Source of the DNA: Buchnera aphidicola (Sipha maydis)
GTDB lineage: Bacteria > Pseudomonadota > Gammaproteobacteria > Enterobacterales > Enterobacteriaceae
Assembly: GCF_024029855.1 (NCBI RefSeq)
Contig: NZ_CP097205.1
Coordinates: 1 to 64,000, forward strand
Direction of reading: 5' to 3'
Length of the DNA: 64,000 nt
Below are positions 1 to 9,682 of the stretch, one piece after another. A program made the position numbers and the translations under genes. Position 1 is the stretch's first letter. Every line of letters begins with the position of its first letter. Below the pieces are notes generated by a model. The model made no database searches. It was not told the DNA's origin and saw only the letters and a list, made by a program, of their open reading frames with translations.

Positions 1-2493
1 TGCAAATTGTATATTTATTAAACCTTTTATTTTTAATTCTAACGATATTTTTTTAACCTGGTTTTTAATCAAATCGAGAATATTATCATTCAATGAATAT
101 GTTGGTAATGAACATGCTGAATCTCCAGAATGAATTCCAGCTTGTTCAACATGTTCCATAATTCCCCCGATAAAGACATTTTTTGTATCACACACAGCAT
201 CTACATCAACTTCAATAGAATGATTTAAATATTGGTCAATCAAAAATTTATTTGTATTATTGGTTTTCACTTTATTGTTAAAATATTCGTGTAGTTCTTT
301 TTCATTATAAATAATTTCCATTGATCTTCCTCCTAAAACATATGAAGGTCGAATCATAATTGGATATTTTATTTTTTTAATTTCTTTAATAGCTTGAGAA
401 ACATTTATAATAGTTGCATTTTTTGGTTGTTTTAAATTTAATTTTTTAACAATTTTTTGAAACTTGTCTCTATTTTCTGCTTTATCAATATATTTAGCAC
501 TTGTTCCAAGTATTTTTATTCCTTTTTTGTGTAAACTTTTTGCTAATTTTAAAGGAGTTTGCCCTCCAAATTGAATAATTACTCCTGTTGGTTTTTCTAA
601 TTTAATAATTTCTAAAACATTTTCTAAAATAATTGGTTCAAAATACAATCGATCAGAAATATCGTAATCAGTAGATACTGTTTCTGGATTACAATTTATA
701 ATAATTGCTTCAAATCCATTTTTTTTTAAAGCTTGAGTTGCATGCACACAACAATAATCAAATTCTATTCCCTGTCCTATTCTATTTGGTCCACTACCTA
801 ATATAATAATTTTTTTATTATTATTAGTTGGTTTTGATTCACATTCATCAGCCCAAGTAGAGTACATATAAGAAATAGATGTTTTAAATTCTCCTGCACA
901 AGAGTCTATTCTTTTATATACTGGATGGATTAAGTTTTTATGTCTTAAATTTGTTATTTCATATTCTTTTTTTTTTGTTAGTTCACTAATTCTTTTATCC
1001 GAGAATCCTATTTTTTTTATTTCCTTTAAAAATTCTAGATTATATATTTTTTTTGGATATTTTATTATTTTTTTTTCTATGTTAATTATGTTTTGTATTT
1101 GTGTTAAAAACCATATATCGATAGAAGTTATTTTGTGTATTTTCTGAATTGAAATATTATGTCTAAATGCTTCTCCTATATAAAGTAATCTATTAGGTCC
1201 TGGGTTTTTTAGCTCTTTTTTTATTTTTTTTTGAGGATTTATGATTTTTTTATCAAGTATTTTATTTAATCCACTATAATTAATTTCTAAGCTCATAAGA
1301 GCTTTTTGTAATGATTCTTGAAAATTACTTCCAATTGCCATTACTTCTCCTACAGATTTCATTTGTGTAGTTAGTTTTTTATTACTATTTGGAAATTTTT
1401 CGAAGTCAAATCTTGGTATTTTTGTAACAACATAATCTATAGAAGGTTCAAAAGAAGCAGGAATGTTTATCCCAGAAACATCGTTATTTAATTCATCTAA
1501 AGTATATCCAACAGATAATTTTGCAGCTATTTTTGCAATAGGAAATCCAGTTGCTTTGGAAGCTAATGCTGAAGATCGTGATACTCTTGGATTCATTTCT
1601 ATAACAACCATTTTTCCATTTTTTGGATTTATTGCGAATTGTACATTTGATCCTCCTGTTTCTATTCCTATTTCTTTTAAAATATTTATAGATGCGTTTC
1701 GCATATTTTGATATTCTTTATCAGTTAATGTTTGTGTAGGGGCTACTGTTATAGAATCTCCTGTATGAATTCCCATCGGATCAATATTTTCTATTGCACA
1801 TACTATAATACAATTATCTTTTTTATCTCTTACAACTTCCATTTCATATTCTTTCCATCCGATCATAGATTCATCAATTAAAAGTTCTTTAGTAGGAGAA
1901 AGATTTAATCCTTTTTCACAGATTTTTTTAAATTCTTTAGAATTGTATGCTACTCCTCCTCCTGTTCCTCCCATTGTGAAAGATGGTCGTATAATGCATG
2001 GAAAACCAATTTTTTTGATTATTTGATTAGCTTCTTGTAAAGAATGCGCAATTCCTGATTTTGGCATTTTTATATTTATTTTTTTCATTGCTTGTTTAAA
2101 AAGATCGCGATTTTCTGCTTTTTTAATAGATTGAATTGTTGCACCAATCATTTTTACTTGAAATTTTTCTAAAATTTTTCTATGGTGTAATTCTAGAGCA
2201 CAATTTAGAGCTGTTTGCCCTCCCATTGTTGGAAGTAGAGCATCTGGTTTTTCTATTTTAATTATTTTTTTAACAATTTTCCAATGAATTGGTTCAATAT
2301 ATGTTCTGTCAGATATTTCTGGATCTGTCATAATCGTAGCTGGATTTGAATTTATTAATATTATTTTATATCCTTCTTCTTTTAAAGCTTTACATGCTTG
2401 TGCTCCTGAATAATCAAATTCACATGCTTGTCCGATAATTATCGGCCCCGCTCCTAGTATTAAAATAGATTTTATTTTTGTGTTTTTCGGCAT
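1..2493 (-). CDS. carB: Carbamoyl-phosphate synthase large subunit (3' part cut by window edge)
   Basis: Large subunit of carbamoyl-phosphate synthase, which uses ammonia from CarA, bicarbonate and two ATP to make carbamoyl phosphate for arginine and pyrimidines. The reading frame is open from an ATG at 2493 to the window edge, giving 831 codons of an expected ~1070. The N-terminus carries [18 protein letters not shown], the usual CarB start. The N-terminal ATP-grasp half shows [18 protein letters not shown] (complement of about 1540-1615). Near the edge, [21 protein letters not shown] lies in the second ATP-grasp half, so the missing part is the rest of that half and the allosteric domain. 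It starts 32 bases after carA and is surely co-transcribed with it. No frameshift was seen. A UMP/ornithine-binding C-terminal domain cannot be judged from this window. Confidence 0.95.
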   Translation of the reverse strand, partial: MPKNTKIKSILILGAGPIIIGQACEFDYSGAQACKALKEEGYKIILINSNPATIMTDPEISDRTYIEPIHWKIVKKIIKIEKPDALLPTMGGQTALNCALELHHRKILEKFQVKMIGATIQSIKKAENRDLFKQAMKKINIKMPKSGIAHSLQEANQIIKKIGFPCIIRPSFTMGGTGGGVAYNSKEFKKICEKGLNLSPTKELLIDESMIGWKEYEMEVVRDKKDNCIIVCAIENIDPMGIHTGDSITVAPTQTLTDKEYQNMRNASINILKEIGIETGGSNVQFAINPKNGKMVVIEMNPRVSRSSALASKATGFPIAKIAAKLSVGYTLDELNNDVSGINIPASFEPSIDYVVTKIPRFDFEKFPNSNKKLTTQMKSVGEVMAIGSNFQESLQKALMSLEINYSGLNKILDKKIINPQKKIKKELKNPGPNRLLYIGEAFRHNISIQKIHKITSIDIWFLTQIQNIINIEKKIIKYPKKIYNLEFLKEIKKIGFSDKRISELTKKKEYEITNLRHKNLIHPVYKRIDSCAGEFKTSISYMYSTWADECESKPTNNNKKIIILGSGPNRIGQGIEFDYCCVHATQALKKNGFEAIIINCNPETVSTDYDISDRLYFEPIILENVLEIIKLEKPTGVIIQFGGQTPLKLAKSLHKKGIKILGTSAKYIDKAENRDKFQKIVKKLNLKQPKNATIINVSQAIKEIKKIKYPIMIRPSYVLGGRSMEIIYNEKELHEYFNNKVKTNNTNKFLIDQYLNHSIEVDVDAVCDTKNVFIGGIMEHVEQAGIHSGDSACSLPTYSLNDNILDLIKNQVKKISLELKIKGLINIQFA

Positions 2494-2525
2494 TTTTATC
2501 TCATTATCTATAATTTTTTATTTTA

Positions 2526-3668
2526 TTATTTTGGATGATTAATTTTTTGAATAAATTTATCAAATAGAAAAGACATATCATGTGGTCCTGGATTAGCTTC
2601 AGGATGTCCTTGAAAACTAAAGATTGGTTTATGTATAATTTTTATTCCTTGTATAGTGTTATCAAAAAGAGATATGTATGTGATTAAAATATGTTTTGGT
2701 AATGATTTTTTATCAATTACGAAGTTATGATTTTGAGATGTAATATATATTTTTTTTGTATATGTGTTTTGTACGGGATGGTTTCCTCCATGATGTCCAA
2801 ATTTCATTTTTATAATTTTTGCTTTATTAGCTAATGCTAAAATTTGATGACCTAAACAAATTCCAAACATTGGAATATTATATTTTAATAATTTTTTAAT
2901 TGCACAAATTGCTTCTTTATAATTTCTTGGATCTCCATGTCCATTAGAAAGAAAAATACCATCTGGTGCAAGTTGTAAAATTTTTTTATAATTAGTGTGA
3001 TTTGGCACGACAGTAATTTTGCATTTTCTATTTGTTAACATTCTTAGCATGTTTTTTTTTATTCCAAAATCATATGCTATAATATGATTCTTTTTTTTAT
3101 TCATTAAGTAGATTACTTTTTCTGTTTTGATATAAAAATTTGGGTTTTTATCTTTCCATTGATAGATATATTTTTTTTCTTTTTTTTTCTTGTTTTGATA
3201 AAAATATTTTTTTTTATATTGAAGAACTTCTTGATAATTTTGAAAATTATTTTTTTGTTTTAAACAAATAATGCATCCTTTTTGAGAACCATTGTCTCTA
3301 ATTTTTTTTGTTAATTTTCTTGTATCTATATTTGTAATTGTTAATATTTTTTTTTCTAATAAATATTCTAAAAGTGTTTTTTTATTTCTATAATTACTTG
3401 CTATTGAAGATAATTCACGTATGATAAGCCCTTTAGCGTGTATATATGATGATTCTTCATCATCTATATTTGTTCCAACATTTCCTATATGTGGATATGT
3501 AAATGTAATTATTTGATTTTTATATGATGGATCAGTTAAAATTTCTTGATATCCTGTCATAGATGTATTAAAGACTATTTCTCCTTCTTGAATTCCATAT
3601 ATTCCAATGGATTTTCCAAAAAATTTCGTTCCATCTTTTAACATGACCATAGTAGTTGTTTTATTCAA
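2526..3668 (-). CDS. carA: Carbamoyl-phosphate synthase small (glutaminase) subunit
   Basis: Class I glutamine amidotransferase subunit that releases ammonia from glutamine and channels it to CarB. It has 380 residues against 382 in E. coli. The C-terminal amidotransferase domain has the nucleophile motif GICLGHQ (around residue 270) and GHPEANPGP, in which His355 and Glu357 complete the Cys-His-Glu triad. The N-terminus (MLKDGTKFFGKSIG) and the FNTSMTGYQEILTDPSY block match the family. dapB ends 38 bases upstream and carB begins 32 bases downstream on the same strand, so dapB-carA-carB is probably one transcript. In E. coli dapB also precedes carAB. No arginine or purine repressor site was recognised upstream, so regulation may be lost. 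Confidence 0.97.
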   Translation of the reverse strand: MNKTTTMVMLKDGTKFFGKSIGIYGIQEGEIVFNTSMTGYQEILTDPSYKNQIITFTYPHIGNVGTNIDDEESSYIHAKGLIIRELSSIASNYRNKKTLLEYLLEKKILTITNIDTRKLTKKIRDNGSQKGCIICLKQKNNFQNYQEVLQYKKKYFYQNKKKKEKKYIYQWKDKNPNFYIKTEKVIYLMNKKKNHIIAYDFGIKKNMLRMLTNRKCKITVVPNHTNYKKILQLAPDGIFLSNGHGDPRNYKEAICAIKKLLKYNIPMFGICLGHQILALANKAKIIKMKFGHHGGNHPVQNTYTKKIYITSQNHNFVIDKKSLPKHILITYISLFDNTIQGIKIIHKPIFSFQGHPEANPGPHDMSFLFDKFIQKINHPK

Positions 3669-3706
3669 ATTTTTTCCTCATGTATAAAAAATATATCTTT
3701 TAGAGA

Positions 3707-4513
3707 TTATATTTTTAATATATCTTTCATTTTAAAAAGTCCAGTTTTTTTATTATTAATCCATATTGCTGCTTTAATCGCTCCTTGAGAAAAAGTTTTT
3801 CTATTAAAAGCTTCATGTTTAATTGTTAATATTTCATCTTTTTTCGCAAATATTATAGTGTGTTTTCCGATTATTTTTCCTGCTCTAATGCTAGAAAACC
3901 CGATTTCTTCTTGTTTTTTTTGAGAATTTTGATGATTTCTATGGAAAATAGCAACTTCATTAAAATTCCATTTCATGTTTTTTGCAATATTTTTTCCTAG
4001 ATCTAAAGCTGTACCTGAAGGAGAATCTTTTTTGTATCTATGATGTGATTCAATTATTTCGATATCAGATTTTTTTCCTAAGTTTTTTGTTATTATTTTG
4101 AGCATTTTAAAAATTAAGTTAATTCCCATACTAAAGTTAGAAGAGTATAAAATACTAATTTTTTTGGATTTTTTTTTAATATTTAAATAATCTTTCTTTG
4201 ATAAACCTGTCGTTCCAATAATTATTTTTTTATTATTTTTATAGCAAAAATTTAAGTTTTTTATAGTATTTTTCGGATTTGTAAAATCTATTAAAATATC
4301 AAAATTTAAATTTTTTTTTATATTTGTCACAATTTTAATTTTTTTATGATTTTTTATTATTTTTTTTATTTTTTCTATTTTATTTAATTGTTCTTTTTTA
4401 ATTATTAATAATTTTATTTTTATATTTTTAAAATTTTTTGATTCCTTGATAAGAGATTGTCCCATCTTTCCTAAAGCTCCAGAAATAGCTAATTTAATTT
4501 TTTTTTTGTACAT
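3707..4513 (-). CDS. dapB: 4-hydroxy-tetrahydrodipicolinate reductase
   Basis: NAD(P)H-dependent reductase of the diaminopimelate pathway to lysine and peptidoglycan. It has 268 residues (E. coli 273). The N-terminal Rossmann motif is GALGKMGQ, followed by GTTGLSKKD. The substrate site HHRYKKDSPSGTALDLG near residues 155-170 holds the conserved His and Lys. The segment between residues 30 and 75 is very Lys/Ile-rich, typical of this A+T-biased genome, but the frame is intact. It lies between lspA (86 bases upstream) and carA (38 bases downstream) on the same strand. In E. coli fkpB, ispH and rihC lie between lspA and dapB; here nothing codes in that gap. Lysine is an essential amino acid for the insect host, which gives a reason for retention. 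Confidence 0.96.
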   Translation of the reverse strand: MYKKKIKLAISGALGKMGQSLIKESKNFKNIKIKLLIIKKEQLNKIEKIKKIIKNHKKIKIVTNIKKNLNFDILIDFTNPKNTIKNLNFCYKNNKKIIIGTTGLSKKDYLNIKKKSKKISILYSSNFSMGINLIFKMLKIITKNLGKKSDIEIIESHHRYKKDSPSGTALDLGKNIAKNMKWNFNEVAIFHRNHQNSQKKQEEIGFSSIRAGKIIGKHTIIFAKKDEILTIKHEAFNRKTFSQGAIKAAIWINNKKTGLFKMKDILKI

Positions 4514-4599
4514 TTTTCCTGAAACTCCTTAAGTTATATTTTTTTAATTTTATATTTAATAGAAATTTTTTTATTTATTTACAAAAATATGTAAAATCT

Positions 4600-5064
4600 T
4601 TATTTTAGTATAAATAAAATTAAACTCAAGAATATGCTTATATCAGATATATTAAATGTGGGTAAATGATACCATTTATAATGCACATCAAAAAAATCTA
4701 TTATATATCCATATTTCAATCGATTAAATAAATTTCCTAAAGCACCACTTAATAAAAGTGTGTATATTAATTTATTTGAATTATTTTTTTTTAAAAAAAA
4801 ATATATTATTAAAATGATTAATGTTAATAAAAATAAGTTTATACTATAGAAAAGTAATGTATTATTTTTTATTTTTTTTTCTAAAACTCCAAATATTAAT
4901 CCATAGTTTTGTATATTTTTTATGTTTAAAAATGCATTAATTACTTTTTTTTCATTTTTTCGTAAATTTGAAATAATATAATTTTTTGAACAATAATCTA
5001 TGATGAAGATAATATTTATTATGAATAAATATTTACTTTTTTGAATTAATTTTATTATTTTCAT
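4600..5064 (-). CDS. lspA: Lipoprotein signal peptidase (signal peptidase II)
   Basis: Inner-membrane aspartyl protease that cleaves the signal peptide of diacylglyceryl prolipoproteins. It has 154 residues (E. coli 164) with about four hydrophobic segments. The block GALGNLFNRLKYGYIIDFF is followed by LPTFNISDISIF; the two catalytic aspartates are Asp123 and Asp141. The usual Asp in the first block (NxxDRL) is Asn here, but this is not one of the two catalytic residues. The ATG abuts the ileS stop codon directly (TAAATG), as in the E. coli ileS-lspA pair, so translation is probably coupled. Confidence 0.93.
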   Translation of the reverse strand: MKIIKLIQKSKYLFIINIIFIIDYCSKNYIISNLRKNEKKVINAFLNIKNIQNYGLIFGVLEKKIKNNTLLFYSINLFLLTLIILIIYFFLKKNNSNKLIYTLLLSGALGNLFNRLKYGYIIDFFDVHYKWYHLPTFNISDISIFLSLILFILK

Positions 5065-7887
5065 TTATGCAAAAATTCTTGTTGTTTCTTTTCCAAGGAT
5101 GTTTTTATAACATCGATCACAAACGTTTAATATGTTATTTTTTTTATATTTATTGAAATGATAATAATTCCAACATCTTTTACATTTTTTTCCTGAAAAT
5201 ATTTTTAAATCTATTTTCATATCAGGAATTTTTTTGTTTTTTTTAAGATTTTTTGGTGCATCAGAATATTTTTTTAATAAACATTCAGAAGTTAAAAAGA
5301 TAAATTTAAGATCATTTTTCAAGGTTGTGATTTCTTTAAAAAGATTTTTTTTTAGATATAGTATAATTGATAGTTGTAAAGAGCTTTGTATTATTTTTTC
5401 TTTTTTTTTCTTTTCAATTAATTTATTTATTGCATGTTTAATGAGAAATATTTTATTCCATTGAGTTTTATTCAGTTTTTCTGTTTTTGAAACTAAAAAT
5501 AGTTTGTTAAACCATTTTGTTGTAAATAGTTTATGGAAATTTTTGTTAGCAGGTATGTTTTTCCATATTTCATATGAAGTAAATGGAATTAAAGGAGAAA
5601 TCCAAATTGTAAGCGCATGAATAATAAGGTATATTGCTGTTTGACAACTTTTTCTATTGCAACTATCTTTATGTGACGTATATAGTCGATCTTTAATAAT
5701 GTCAAAGTAAATTGAACTCATATCGATAAAACAAAAATGTAGTATACATTTTATTACTTTATGAAATTTATATTCTTGATATAATTTTATAATTTTTTTT
5801 TGTGTTATAAATGTTTTCTCAATAGCCCATAAATCTATTTTTAATAGATTATCTTTTTTTAGAAAATCTTTTTTAGGATGAAAATCATATATATTTCCTA
5901 ACAAAAATCTTGCTGTATTTCTAATTTTTCTATATGAATCGATTATGTGATTTATTATTTCATGTGAAATAGAAATGTCTTTCGAGTAATTACTAGAAGC
6001 AACCCAGAGACGTAAAATATCTGCTCCATATTTGTTAATTATTTCTTCTGGATTAATTGTATTACCGAGAGATTTAGACATTTTTTTTCCATTTTTATCA
6101 ATTGTAAATCCGTGTGTAATGACTTTTTTATAAGGTTCTTTTTGTTTAATTATAATAGATAAAATCAAAGATGACATAAACCATCCACGATGTTGATCTG
6201 AACCTTCTATATATAAATCTGCTTTTCTATATTTATTTTTTTTTGGATATATTAAATTTGCATTCATACATCCTGATTCAAACCATACATCTACAATATC
6301 ATGAGATTTTTTATAGAGTTTTGAGTCTTTTCCTAGGAGTTTTTCTTTATCTAGTTTCCACCAAGCTTCTATTCCATTTTTTTCTATCATAATAGAAATT
6401 TTTTTTATTAATGAATTTGTTTTTTTATGCAATTTTCCTGTTTTTTTATGAGTAAAAAAAGGTAATGGAACTCCCCAATTTCTTTGTCTAGAAATACACC
6501 AATCTGGTCTTTTTTTTATCAATGATATCATATTTTTTTTAGTCCAATTGGGTATCCATGAAATATTTTTTATTATTTTAACAATTTTTTCTTTAAATTT
6601 TTTTTTTTTAATTTTAATAAACCATTGTTTAGTTGAACGAAATATAACAATAGATTTATGTCTCCAACAATAGGGATAGGAGTGTTTAATAATATCTTCT
6701 TTGAGTAAAGATTTTTTGTTTTTTAAAAGATTGATAATGATAGAGTTAGCTTGAAAGATATTTTTATTATTTAATTGAGAATGGATGTTTTTTTTATATT
6801 TTCCAAAAGAATCTATAATATTTTTTGGAAAAATTTTATATTTTTGACAAGATTTGTAATCTTCTTCTCCATGCGCTGGAGCAGTGTGCACACAACCGGT
6901 TCCAATATCTGAAGTGACATGTTTACTTAGAATAATAGGTAATTTTAATTTTAAAAAAGGATGTTGAAATAGAATTTTTTCTAGTTGATTTCCGTATATT
7001 GATCCTAAAATTTTAATTTTTTTTTTTTTTAAAATTTTTAAAATTTCATTAGTTCTATTTTTTGATAAAATAAAATATTTTTCTTTTATTTTTATTAAAT
7101 TATATAAAAAATTAGGATTGATAGATATTGCTTGACTAGCAGGAAGTGTCCATGGAGTAGTTGTCCAAACTAAAATGTATATTTGAATATTTTTCTGAGT
7201 TTTAATATTAAATTTATTTATAATGACATCGTTATTTGAAGCTTGAAAAGAAAAATATATAGAGTGTGATTTTTTTTTTTGATATTCTATTTCTGCTTCT
7301 GCTAATGATGATTGACATTCTATGCACCAATGTATAGGTTTTTTCCCTTGATATAAAAATTTTTTTTTATTAATTTTTTGAATTTGTTTAATGATATTTG
7401 CTTGATTTTTATAATTCATAGTTAGTTCTGAGTTTTTCCAATCAGCTAATACTCCTAGTCTAATAAAATCTTCTTTTTGAAATTTTACTTGTTTTAATGC
7501 ATATTTTTTGCATTTTTTTCGAATATTTCTTTTTGTTAGTTTTTTAAATTTTTTAGAATATTTTTTTTCAATTTTATGTTCTATTGGTAAACCATGGCAA
7601 TCCCAACATGGTATAAATGGCACTTGATAACCTGATAAATTTTGAAATTTAATAATTATATCTTTAAGAATTTTATTTAATGCGTGTCCGATATGTATTT
7701 TCCCATTTGCATATGGTGGACCATCTTGAACAATAAATGTTTTTTTATTTTTTTTTGAATGAAGAATAATTTTATATAAATTATTTTTTTTCCATTCTTT
7801 TAAAATTTGTAGTTCTTTATGTGGTAAGTTTCCTCTCATTGAAAAATTTGTTTTCGGTAAGTTTAAAGTATTTTTATAATTTGTCAT
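5065..7887 (-). CDS. ileS: Isoleucyl-tRNA synthetase
   Basis: Class Ia aminoacyl-tRNA synthetase charging tRNA-Ile. It has 940 residues against 938 in E. coli, so it is full length. The HIGH motif occurs in PYANGKIHIGHALNK (about residues 57-71) and the KMSKS loop in KNGKKMSKSLGNT (about residue 605). The editing (CP1) domain is present between them (WTTTPWTLPASQAIS, GTGCVHTAPAHGEEDY). The C-terminal zinc finger is intact as CKRCW and CDRCY near the end. It is followed without a gap by lspA. The next gene upstream is rpsT on the other strand, 189 bases away. In E. coli ribF sits just before ileS; it is absent here. Confidence 0.98.
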   Translation of the reverse strand: MTNYKNTLNLPKTNFSMRGNLPHKELQILKEWKKNNLYKIILHSKKNKKTFIVQDGPPYANGKIHIGHALNKILKDIIIKFQNLSGYQVPFIPCWDCHGLPIEHKIEKKYSKKFKKLTKRNIRKKCKKYALKQVKFQKEDFIRLGVLADWKNSELTMNYKNQANIIKQIQKINKKKFLYQGKKPIHWCIECQSSLAEAEIEYQKKKSHSIYFSFQASNNDVIINKFNIKTQKNIQIYILVWTTTPWTLPASQAISINPNFLYNLIKIKEKYFILSKNRTNEILKILKKKKIKILGSIYGNQLEKILFQHPFLKLKLPIILSKHVTSDIGTGCVHTAPAHGEEDYKSCQKYKIFPKNIIDSFGKYKKNIHSQLNNKNIFQANSIIINLLKNKKSLLKEDIIKHSYPYCWRHKSIVIFRSTKQWFIKIKKKKFKEKIVKIIKNISWIPNWTKKNMISLIKKRPDWCISRQRNWGVPLPFFTHKKTGKLHKKTNSLIKKISIMIEKNGIEAWWKLDKEKLLGKDSKLYKKSHDIVDVWFESGCMNANLIYPKKNKYRKADLYIEGSDQHRGWFMSSLILSIIIKQKEPYKKVITHGFTIDKNGKKMSKSLGNTINPEEIINKYGADILRLWVASSNYSKDISISHEIINHIIDSYRKIRNTARFLLGNIYDFHPKKDFLKKDNLLKIDLWAIEKTFITQKKIIKLYQEYKFHKVIKCILHFCFIDMSSIYFDIIKDRLYTSHKDSCNRKSCQTAIYLIIHALTIWISPLIPFTSYEIWKNIPANKNFHKLFTTKWFNKLFLVSKTEKLNKTQWNKIFLIKHAINKLIEKKKKEKIIQSSLQLSIILYLKKNLFKEITTLKNDLKFIFLTSECLLKKYSDAPKNLKKNKKIPDMKIDLKIFSGKKCKRCWNYYHFNKYKKNNILNVCDRCYKNILGKETTRIFA

Positions 7888-8076
7888 TATTTTCTCTTAT
7901 TCTTAAAGGTTGAAAGGTTTTATGAATATTTATATTTTTAATATTTCATTTAACTTGTAAAATTTTTTTATTGAAGTTTTTATAGAAAAACCATTTTTTG
8001 GATATTTTTGTATATGATAAATATTATTAGTATAATGTATTAATTATAATATTTAATTATATTTAAGGAATTAAAT

Positions 8077-8358
8077 TTGGCTAATATTAAATCATCTAAA
8101 AAAAATTCTATACAGTCAGAAAATAAAAAAAAAAACAATAATAGAAAAAAATCTATTATTAAAACATATGTTAAAAAAGTTAGATTATTTATCTCATTAA
8201 ATAATTTTACTAAAGCTATATTTTTTTTTAAAAAAATGCAATCTTTAGTTGATAAATATGCAGTTAAAAAAGTTATACATAAAAATAAAGCAGCGAGGTA
8301 TAAATCAAATTTATATATGAAAATTAAAAATATTAAGATAAAAGAATTGAATAATTAA
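8077..8358 (+). CDS. rpsT: 30S ribosomal protein S20 (TTG start)
   Basis: Binds 16S rRNA in the body of the small subunit. It has 93 residues (E. coli 87), highly basic, starting MANIKSSKKNSIQ and carrying IHKNKAARYKSNL near the C-terminus, both S20 hallmarks. The start is a TTG, preceded by AAGGA at 8065-8069 with 7-base spacing; no ATG or GTG fits the family start. E. coli rpsT also starts with UUG, which there is tied to autogenous control, so the unusual start appears conserved. The gene diverges from ileS and converges on dnaJ, with a hairpin between the two stop codons. Confidence 0.96.
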   Translation: MANIKSSKKNSIQSENKKKNNNRKKSIIKTYVKKVRLFISLNNFTKAIFFFKKMQSLVDKYAVKKVIHKNKAARYKSNLYMKIKNIKIKELNN

Positions 8359-8379
8359 AATAAAGAAATGAATTATATG

Positions 8380-8433
8380 AAAGCAGAATTATTTCTAAAA
8401 ATAATATGCAATTTTAGAAAGTAAGACTGCTTT
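8380..8433. terminator. Bidirectional hairpin between rpsT and dnaJ
   Basis: Nested inverted repeat in the 86-base gap between the convergent rpsT and dnaJ. The outer arms are AAAGCAG (8380-8386) and CTGCTTT (8427-8433). The inner arms TTTCTAAAA (8392-8400) and TTTTAGAAA (8412-8420) pair perfectly over 9 bp. On the + strand TTTT follows the outer arm. Position and symmetry suggest a shared terminator; function is inferred. Confidence 0.6.
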
Positions 8434-8444
8434 TAAGAAAAAAA

Positions 8445-9578
8445 TCATTGTGTGAGATTGTCAAAAAATTTTTTTACTCCATCAAAAAATCTTTTTGATC
8501 TCGGGCTGTTTTTCTCATTTTTATGAGATTTTAAGCTATTTTTAAATTCGTATAATAAATTTTTTTGGTAAGAGCTAAGGTTAATTGGTGTTTCTACAAC
8601 TATTTTACATAAAAGATCACCTTTGATAGAATGACGAATAGATTGTACTCCCTTTCCTTTCACTCTAAATAATTTTCCTGATTGAGTTTCAGCTGGAATT
8701 TTTAATTTGATTTTTCCATTTAAGGTGGGAACTTGGACCTCTCCTCCTAGAGCAGCTATAGGAAAGCTAATTGGGATTTCACAATATAAATTATTCTTTT
8801 TTCTTGTAAAGATATTGTGTTTTTTGATCTTAATATTAATGTATAAATCTCCTGGATTTAAACCATTTTCTCCAATTTCTCCTTCATTATTTAATTTAAT
8901 TTTATCATGATTGTCGACTCCTGGAGGAATTTTGATTGATAATTTTTTTGTTTTTTTTATTTTTCCTATTCCATTACAAATATTACAAGGGTGTTTTATA
9001 AAAATTTTATTTCCGTGACATGATGGACATGTTTGTTGTACTGTGAAAAATCCTTTTCTCATATGAATATTTCCTGTTCCATGACAGGTTTGGCATTTTT
9101 CTGGTTGAGTTCCTAATTGTGATTTTGTACCATGACATGCATGACATTGTTGTAAAGCAGGAATATAAACTTCTTTTGTAGTACCTGTTACTGCTTCTTC
9201 TAAATTTAAAGTTATTTCGTATTCTAAATCTGATCCTTTTTGATAACTTCTTCTATTGTTTCCGAATATATCACCAAAAACATCTCCAAAAATATCTCCA
9301 AAGTCTGTGGATGTTGTAAAAGATTCATGAAAATCATTTTCTGATGTATTTTGTTCAAATGCAGAATGTCCGTATTGATCGTATGTTTCTCTTTTTTTCG
9401 GATCAATTAATATTTCATAGGCTTGTTTTATTTCTTTAAATTTTTTTTCTGAAATTTTACTATTTTTATTACGATCGGGATGGTATTTTACAGCTAATCT
9501 TTTATATGCTCGTTTAATTTCTCTATCGTTAGCAGAACGAGAAATATTTAAAATTTCATAGTAATCTTTTTTTGTCAT
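8445..9578 (-). CDS. dnaJ: Chaperone DnaJ (Hsp40)
   Basis: Co-chaperone that delivers clients to DnaK and stimulates its ATPase. It has 377 residues (E. coli 376). The J domain carries the HPD motif in [11 protein letters not shown] short Gly/Phe-like region with repeated DIFGD units follows. Four zinc-binding repeats are visible: [23 protein letters not shown] and CNICNGIG. The C-terminal peptide-binding domains are complete ([25 protein letters not shown]). It follows dnaK by 104 bases on the same strand; the gap holds a G+C-richer hairpin. The order matches E. coli dnaK-dnaJ, and expression is presumably driven from the sigma-32 promoter ahead of dnaK. Confidence 0.98.
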   Translation of the reverse strand: MTKKDYYEILNISRSANDREIKRAYKRLAVKYHPDRNKNSKISEKKFKEIKQAYEILIDPKKRETYDQYGHSAFEQNTSENDFHESFTTSTDFGDIFGDVFGDIFGNNRRSYQKGSDLEYEITLNLEEAVTGTTKEVYIPALQQCHACHGTKSQLGTQPEKCQTCHGTGNIHMRKGFFTVQQTCPSCHGNKIFIKHPCNICNGIGKIKKTKKLSIKIPPGVDNHDKIKLNNEGEIGENGLNPGDLYINIKIKKHNIFTRKKNNLYCEIPISFPIAALGGEVQVPTLNGKIKLKIPAETQSGKLFRVKGKGVQSIRHSIKGDLLCKIVVETPINLSSYQKNLLYEFKNSLKSHKNEKNSPRSKRFFDGVKKFFDNLTQ

Positions 9579-9624
9579 ATATTTTATTATTTTTTCCTTG
9601 TATAAATTTTATTTTTGATATTTT

Positions 9625-9656
9625 AAACGGGCGTGAAAAAAATAATTTGCCCGTTT
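9625..9656 (-). promoter_or_regulatory. G+C-richer stem-loop in the dnaK-dnaJ gap
   Basis: The arms AAACGGGC (9625-9632) and GCCCGTTT (9649-9656) form a perfect 8-bp stem with a 16-base loop. A run of five G+C pairs stands out in such A+T-rich DNA. It lies after the dnaK stop and before dnaJ, and is read on the - strand. It may be a partial terminator or an mRNA-stabilising/processing hairpin that sets DnaK:DnaJ ratios. The function is inferred. Confidence 0.55.
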
Positions 9657-9682
9657 TGTCTGTGATAATTAATTTTTTTAAA

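Noticed and set aside
1463..1711. Open + strand frame inside carB
   Set aside because: It is the antisense of well-conserved CarB sequence; no ribosome binding site or family similarity.
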